Below are positions 58,873 through 64,000 of a DNA stretch of 64,000 bases, piece by piece (within the stretch, counting starts at the first letter, position 1; every line of letters starts with the position of its first letter). The DNA comes from Heliocybe sulcata (lineage: Eukaryota > Basidiomycota > Agaricomycetes > Gloeophyllales > Gloeophyllaceae). A program made the translations under genes and the position numbers. The notes beneath the pieces were generated by a model. The model was not told the origin of the DNA. It made no database searches and saw nothing but the letters and a program-made list of their open reading frames with translations. The stretch is from positions 437,789 to 501,788 of the forward strand of contig ML213525.1 in NCBI GenBank assembly GCA_004369045.1, in the 5' to 3' direction.

Positions 58873-59590
58873 TGTGTTAGAATCACATCATCAAGCAGTG
58901 TCGGATACAAGGGACTCCCGGAGTGAGTGTATCGATTTGAGACTGCCGCATGACCGTGACTGGTCTGTGCCAAACTACCTTTAGCCCCACCTATACATCT
59001 TATCCTACACCCTATCCCTCCAAAGGTTATCATACACCTCCTTACCACAGACCTCGCATCCATCTAGCACAAAGGGTTTGGTGCTATGCTTTGTGGGTGT
59101 GTGTGTCTTTAGGTCTCATTTTGCGGGGTTCGTTGCATGTTAGTGCCTTTCAGCGGGATAGCCAAGTTCCTCGAGGAAGCTGCAAAGCCAGGGTATCTCT
59201 TGAGTAGCAGAGACGGTGGCAACATACTGAGCCTCAGTGGTGGAGTGTCACAATCGACTGAAGTCAGCTAGACCAGGAGATGGCACCAGTGCCCATCTTG
59301 ACAACATAGCCACTAGTAGAGCGACCGTTGTGTGGGTTGCCAGCATGGTCAGCATCCGTGAAAGTAGTGAAGAGAGCCGTCGACAATGAGGGAGCATAAG
59401 TAAGCTTGTAGTCGACACTCCCCTTCAGATAGTGAAAAAGGTGCTTCACTGCCTTCCAGTGACGCTTGCCTCGGTTCTTGCTGAAGTGAGCAAAGATGCC
59501 GACAGTGTAAGCGATGTCTGAGTGCATAGCAACACACAAGTAGGCGAGGGCACCAACTGTCGGCATTTGTGCCTATGAGGTCAGCAACAC
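58873..59590 (-). mobile_element. Ty1/copia 3' fragment, minus strand
   Basis: Old, broken fragment of a copia-type LTR retrotransposon. The reverse-oriented part at about 59,163-59,590 encodes the RNase H end of pol, with words such as MHSDIAYTVGIFAHF, WKAVKHLFHYLKGS and DADHAGNPHNGRSTSGYV. To its left (plus coordinates) follows a candidate LTR about 58,873-59,071 whose ends TGTGTTAG and CTAGCACA are near-inverted. Most of the element is missing. No target duplication was found. Confidence 0.75.
59065..59086. repeat. hairpin at the LTR/internal junction
   Basis: TAGCAC and GTGCTA pair around AAAGGGTTTG. The related fragment at 52075-52096 keeps the hairpin with changed but still pairing stem bases. 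Confidence 0.5.
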
Positions 59591-59610
59591 TCAAGACTAG
59601 CACAAAACAA

Positions 59611-59684
59611 AATGTGCTGTTCCTGGGGATTGAACCTGCAGCCTCCAGAGGTAGGTGCTCTTACCACTACACCATTCGACTGTT
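59611..59684 (-). ncRNA. tRNA-like sequence, possible tRNA pseudogene or SINE head
   Basis: On the minus strand TGGTGTAGTGGTAAGAGCAC resembles a Pol III A box/D arm and GGTTCAATCCC is a good B box; a TTTT run follows directly. The acceptor and T stems do not pair well, so it is not a normal tRNA gene. Anticodon unclear. Confidence 0.45.
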
Positions 59685-59699
59685 GCTTACCTCTTTGAC

Positions 59700-62600
59700 T
59701 TGGACCTCTTAGCTACTCTTTCTTTCTTACTTTCCTATTTTGTCTATACAGTTCCAAGCCACTTGCCACGCTCTGCAAAGAGCGAAAACGGCGCTGAGTC
59801 AAGCTCTCTTCCTCATCCAACTTAATAGAGCTTGACTCAGGTATGTCTTCTGCATGTCATGTAATTATCCAACCTAATAGAGCTTGACTCAGGCTTCCCT
59901 GTGCGCTGTTTGAGACCTCCAGGCTTCCCAGCTTGATAGGTTATGAGCCCAACGCTTTAGGACTCTCAAATCGCACTTTTAGCCCATCATCTGCACTCTA
60001 GAGGTACATCCAACCTCATCTGGACCCATCCATCCTCCATCCATCTCCAATTCGACTTTTCACACCTTCTACCGGTCCATCCAGACTGCAGAACGTCGAA
60101 TTCGGTCTCCTATCGCTGCTCTACGCTTTTTCGCTGCGCGATTTCGCCTAGGAACGCTTCTGGATGCCCCAGGACCGCTTTCTGAGCTTCTACTCTTCTG
60201 CTTTCGCTCCAACTCGTCTTTCTGAGCTCTTAGCACTCCCTACTGGATTCCACACTCATCCTACACTCCTATCGCTCCCATCGACGCCCCATCGTTCTAC
60301 ATCACCCTATGTCGTTCCGTCGTCATGTCTACCACCAAGCGAATGTTCCCTGATCTCGGGGAGCGCAACTACGGCGCCTGGGCTGACATCATGGAGGCCT
60401 TCCTGAAGACTCTCGACTTCTGGGATGTCACCAGCGACCCCAGCGCTGCGCCGTTGCCCGCTGAGATGACCAACGTCACCCCGGAGGAGTGCAAGGAGAT
60501 TAGGGACTGGGAGAAGCGCAAGGTGCAGGCAGTGGGCATATCTGGTTCGCGATCGAGGATGCGTAAAAGGTGCATGTGAAGGAGGTGAAGGACAAGCCGG
60601 ACGTGATGAGGCAGTGGTTGCAGGACGCGCATGTCCAGCAGAAGTCAGGTGTGCATTTCGATGCCTATGACTTGCTCCTCAGCCTTCGCAAGGAGGAAGG
60701 GGAGACCCTCGTTGCTCTCGCTGCTCGCGGCAACAAGGTGCTGCAGAATATCAAGGCCCTGCACTCTGCTGGCTTCACTATTGACCAACTGGACAATGAC
60801 CTCGCTGTCATGGCCCTCATCTGCACTCTCCCTTCTGAGTACAACAGCTTCGTCTCCTCCCTGCTCCTCCTCGACTCCCTCAACTGCACTAAGGTTCACG
60901 CTGCATTCCAGAACGAGGAGTACCAGCACACCACCCGCAACGTCAACACCACGCTCGCTCTGCATGCTGTCGCTGCTACTAGCTCTAGCTCATCTTTGGG
61001 CTTATGTTGCACGTTCTGTGACTACAAGGGGCATCTGGAGGCGAATTGCAAGTTCAAGGAGAATGCAGCCAAGGCACAGAAGGTCAAGATGGCTGAGCGT
61101 CGCCAGGATCACTGTGGAGGCAAGAAGAAGGCACAGGGTGCAAACGAGGTGTCCGAGGATGTTGGCGAGTCTGCTAACGTTGCCGAGTATGCTGGCAAAG
61201 CAAGTGTTGCTCTCTCTACGGCTGAGCGCTTCTCCTGGCTCTCATCTCTGGCAGCAGCTAACTGGAACACGGATACAGGTGCTACTTCACACATGACGCC
61301 TCATCGTCACTGGTTCATCTCCTACTCGCCACACATTGTCCCAGTTCGTCTTGCTAATCATTTGATCATCTACTCTGCTGGGATGGGGTCTGTGATGTTC
61401 AAGCCGGTCATTAGAGGGTCGAAGGCGGCAGCTGTACTTCTACACCATGTTCTCCATGGTCCTCAGCTTGGGTCCAATCTACTATCTGTTTACCATTTTA
61501 CCAAGGCCAAGGGCTACCGATGCGAGATCTAGGGCGCTTCTGCCGCGTTCTACCTCAACGACAGGTTGGTCTTCACCGCGTCTGTCAATGATCGCAACAC
61601 CGGGTACTTGGATGGCCATACTCTGGTTGGCACATCGCACAACGCTTTGCTAGCGGACACTGCACCACTCGACTTAGCACTTTGGCACCGTCGTTTGTCT
61701 CTGTGAACTACGACTACATCCAGCGCATGAAGGACAAGCAGCCCATCCAAGGCCTCACTATCTGCTCCTCTGCCACTCCAGATCCCATCTGTGAACTGTG
61801 CATTGCTGGTAAGCAGCACCGTCACGACGTCCCACAGCACGCCACACACCCTTTCTCTCCGCTCGACCTTGTGGTCTCTGATCTCAAAGGCCCACTGCCT
61901 GTCGCGTCGTGTGAAGGTTTCCGCTACTGGATCACCTTCATCAATGCTCATACGCGCTACTGTACTGTTGCATTCCTGCAGGAGAAGAGCGATGCCTTTG
62001 CTGCCTTCAAAGTCTTCAAGGCGCAGGTTGAGAATGAGCAGGGAGCGAAGATTAAGTGCACTATGGACGATAAGAGCGGCGAGTACATGGGATGCGAGTG
62101 GGACGAGTTCTGCCGCAAGGAGGGGATTGTGCGCAAACACACTGAGACAGACGAGCCGTACCAGAACGGTATTGCGGAGCGTGCTAACCAGACAATTCAG
62201 GCAGCCGTGACTGCGATGCTCTTTGAGGCGAAGCACCCAGCGTTGTTCTGGTCAGTTGCTGTGCACTGCTTCATTCACGTCCAGAACCGCGTTCCTCGCG
62301 CAATGCTCTCTGGTGCTATCCCCTACTCACTCTGGAAGAAAGGCAAGAAGCCAGACGTATCCTACCTCTGTGTCTTCGGCTCTCTGGCCTATGTCCTCAT
62401 CTGCAAGAAGCAGTGCAGAGTGCTTCAACCTCACACATGCAAGTGCATCTTTGTTGGCTACGCTACTGGTACTCGCACCTGGGTGTTCTGGGATCCTGCG
62501 GAGCGCAAGTTCTTCAACAGCTCCAACGCTGTCTTCAACGAGCACTGCTTCCCTGGCAACCACTGGGACATTAGCCCGTTCGGGGAGCCTGTTGAGTCAG

Positions 62601-64000
62601 TGGATGTACCCGATCCGGGGGGAGATGACGAGCTCCCTGTGGATGTACCTGATCAGGGGGGAGATGATGACGATGACAATGCTCCATTGCCTCCACCTAG
62701 ACCTTGCAGTCCTTCACCGGCACCCGCTCAGCCTCCTGCACCCCCACAAATCGATCCAGCGCCATTGCCACCTCCCACAAGACACTTGACACGCTCTACA
62801 CATCAGCGCGGCTCTTTGAATGAGAGCATGCTCCAACGCCACAATGTAGCTCCTCCCGGTACCAGAGTCTCTTTTACTGTGCTAGATACTCGCGTGAAGT
62901 CCGAATCACCGTCTCCGGATCCCCTCGTGCTCCCAACACCTCCTCCTGTGTCAGTTGAAGAGTTCTTGCCTCCAGACGATTCTGTGGATGAGGACGAGCT
63001 CAACATCAGACCTGAGGATGAGGGCGACACCAACTCAGCAGCTGCGATGTCTGCAGCACTGAACTACCTTCTGGACGGCCAAACTGTCGAGTACTGGTCT
63101 GTAGACGAGGCACTTAACTTCACTTTCAAGTCTGTTGTCCAGAACGCTTGTGAGGGCCAGGAACATGCTGGAGGGCCACGTACGTTCCATGAAGCGATGC
63201 AGCATCCGGAGGAAGAGCGCCAGCAGTGGTTGAAGGCTGCACAAGACGAGATTCAGTCTCTTGTCAAGAACGGGACATTTGAGCTCGTCGAGTGCCCTAC
63301 TGGCTATTGGCAGCTGCTGGGTGTTTTGTGTTAAGCGCAATGTGGATGGAGCCATCGAGTGCTACAAGGGGTGACTGGTTGCCAAAGGCTTCTCACAGCG
63401 TCCTGGCTTTGAGTACAACAAGACGTTTGCTCCTACGCCAAAATGCGTCTCGCTGCACACTACGTTGGCACTGGCTGCTCTGGAGAACTTGGAGCTCGAG
63501 AGTATCGATATCTCGACCGCGTATCTGAATGGTACGTTGCAGGAGGATGTCTATATGAAGCAGCTGGAGGGTTTTGAGGAGAAGGGACCAGAGTGGGTTT
63601 GGAAGCTGCATAAGTCGCTGTACGGACTGAAGCAGGCTGGGCGTCGCTGGCACGAGAAGCTGAACGAGGTCTTGACTGAGCAGCTGGGCTTCACTCAGCT
63701 CACCTGCGAGCACAGTGTCTGGGTCTATCGCAAGGACGACGCACGTATCATTGTTCCTGTCTTTGTCGACGATATGACCATTGCCGCTAAGTCTAAGGCT
63801 GCCATCCAGCAGATCCAGGACAATCTCTGGCAACACTGCAAGCTTCGCAACCTTGGTCCAACCTCTTGGCTTCTAGGCATCGAGATTACTCATGACCGCT
63901 CTGCGCACTCCCTTTCCATCTCCCAGCGCCAGTACATCCTCAACATCTTCCAGCGCTTCAACATGGCTGACTGCAACTCGGTGTCAACGCCTATGGATCC
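59700..64000 (+). mobile_element. Ty1/copia LTR retrotransposon, runs off the right edge
   Basis: A copia-type element by domain order: gag from 60,325 with a CCHC zinc knuckle near 61,005-61,050; an aspartic protease site (WNTDTGATSHM) near 61,262; pre-integrase zinc region and integrase core at about 61,680-62,500; a Pro/Asp-rich linker; and reverse transcriptase from about 63,200 to the window end, including FVDDM. The order protease-integrase-RT is diagnostic of copia. The RNase H end and 3' LTR lie outside the window. A clear 5' LTR was not recognised in the CT-rich leader, so the left boundary is approximate. The coding part is broken, with about three interruptions in what is visible, but otherwise well preserved, so it is probably moderately recent. 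Confidence 0.9.
59794..59893. repeat. inverted and direct repeats around AGAGCTTGACTCAG
   Basis: CTGAGTCAAGCTCT (59794-59807) is the exact reverse complement of AGAGCTTGACTCAG at 59827-59840 and 59880-59893. The two direct copies sit in a 27-bp repeat (59815-59841, 59867-59893) that differs at one base. Confidence 0.7.

Noticed and set aside
1-64000. CRISPR arrays or bacterial-type operons
   Set aside because: No regularly spaced repeats, and the intron-rich genes are clearly fungal.

Overview
The window looks like a filamentous basidiomycete chromosome, probably Agaricomycetes. Genes are dense, on both strands, and cut by many short introns (mostly about 45-66 nt, GT-AG). The set also fits: a BolA2-type Fe-S adaptor, tuberin, COG7, a Yen1/GEN1-type resolvase, an alpha-type kinase of the kind expanded in mushrooms, and a multi-pass membrane protein of a type I recall from mushroom genomes. 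All names rest on motif recognition by eye; no search was run.

Layout. Positions 1-49,570 are an ordinary gene-rich arm. From left to right: an amino-acid/GABA-type permease (minus, runs off the left edge); a SET-domain lysine methyltransferase (plus); a monocarboxylate-type MFS transporter (minus); an unrecognised conserved protein with barrel-like motifs (plus); a FluG-type amidohydrolase (plus); a BolA protein (minus); an ARMT1/DUF89 damage-control phosphatase (plus); a multi-pass membrane protein (minus); a weakly supported gene (minus); an aldo-keto reductase (minus) divergent from an ACOT9-type acyl-CoA thioesterase (plus); a protein kinase with a C-terminal C1 domain (minus) divergent from an NCS1 nucleobase permease (plus); tuberin/TSC2 (plus) convergent with a GEN1/Yen1 resolvase (minus); a disordered protein (minus) divergent from COG7 (plus); and, on the minus strand, a VHS/GAT protein (Lsb5-like) and a GH3 NagZ-type hexosaminidase separated by only 94 bp.

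Positions about 49,600-64,000 are a repeat island. It starts with an AT-rich stretch full of tataa-type words, split by a 572-bp solo LTR with a perfect 5-bp target duplication. Then come an old LTR-element fragment, an unrecognised multi-exon gene, an alpha-type kinase gene that appears truncated, a minus-strand Ty1/copia 3' fragment, a tRNA-like (Pol III-type) sequence, and a plus-strand Ty1/copia element that runs off the right edge.

The genes do not form one pathway. Themes are housekeeping and trafficking (COG7, Lsb5-like), TORC1 control (tuberin), DNA repair (GEN1) and metabolite handling. I see no convincing new multi-gene system. The most interesting sequence-level items are gene-structure oddities (a GC-AG first intron in GEN1, an 11-nt microexon carrying part of the ARMT1 metal-site motif, a possible intron-split start codon in COG7), paired promoter motifs, and nested repeats in the island.
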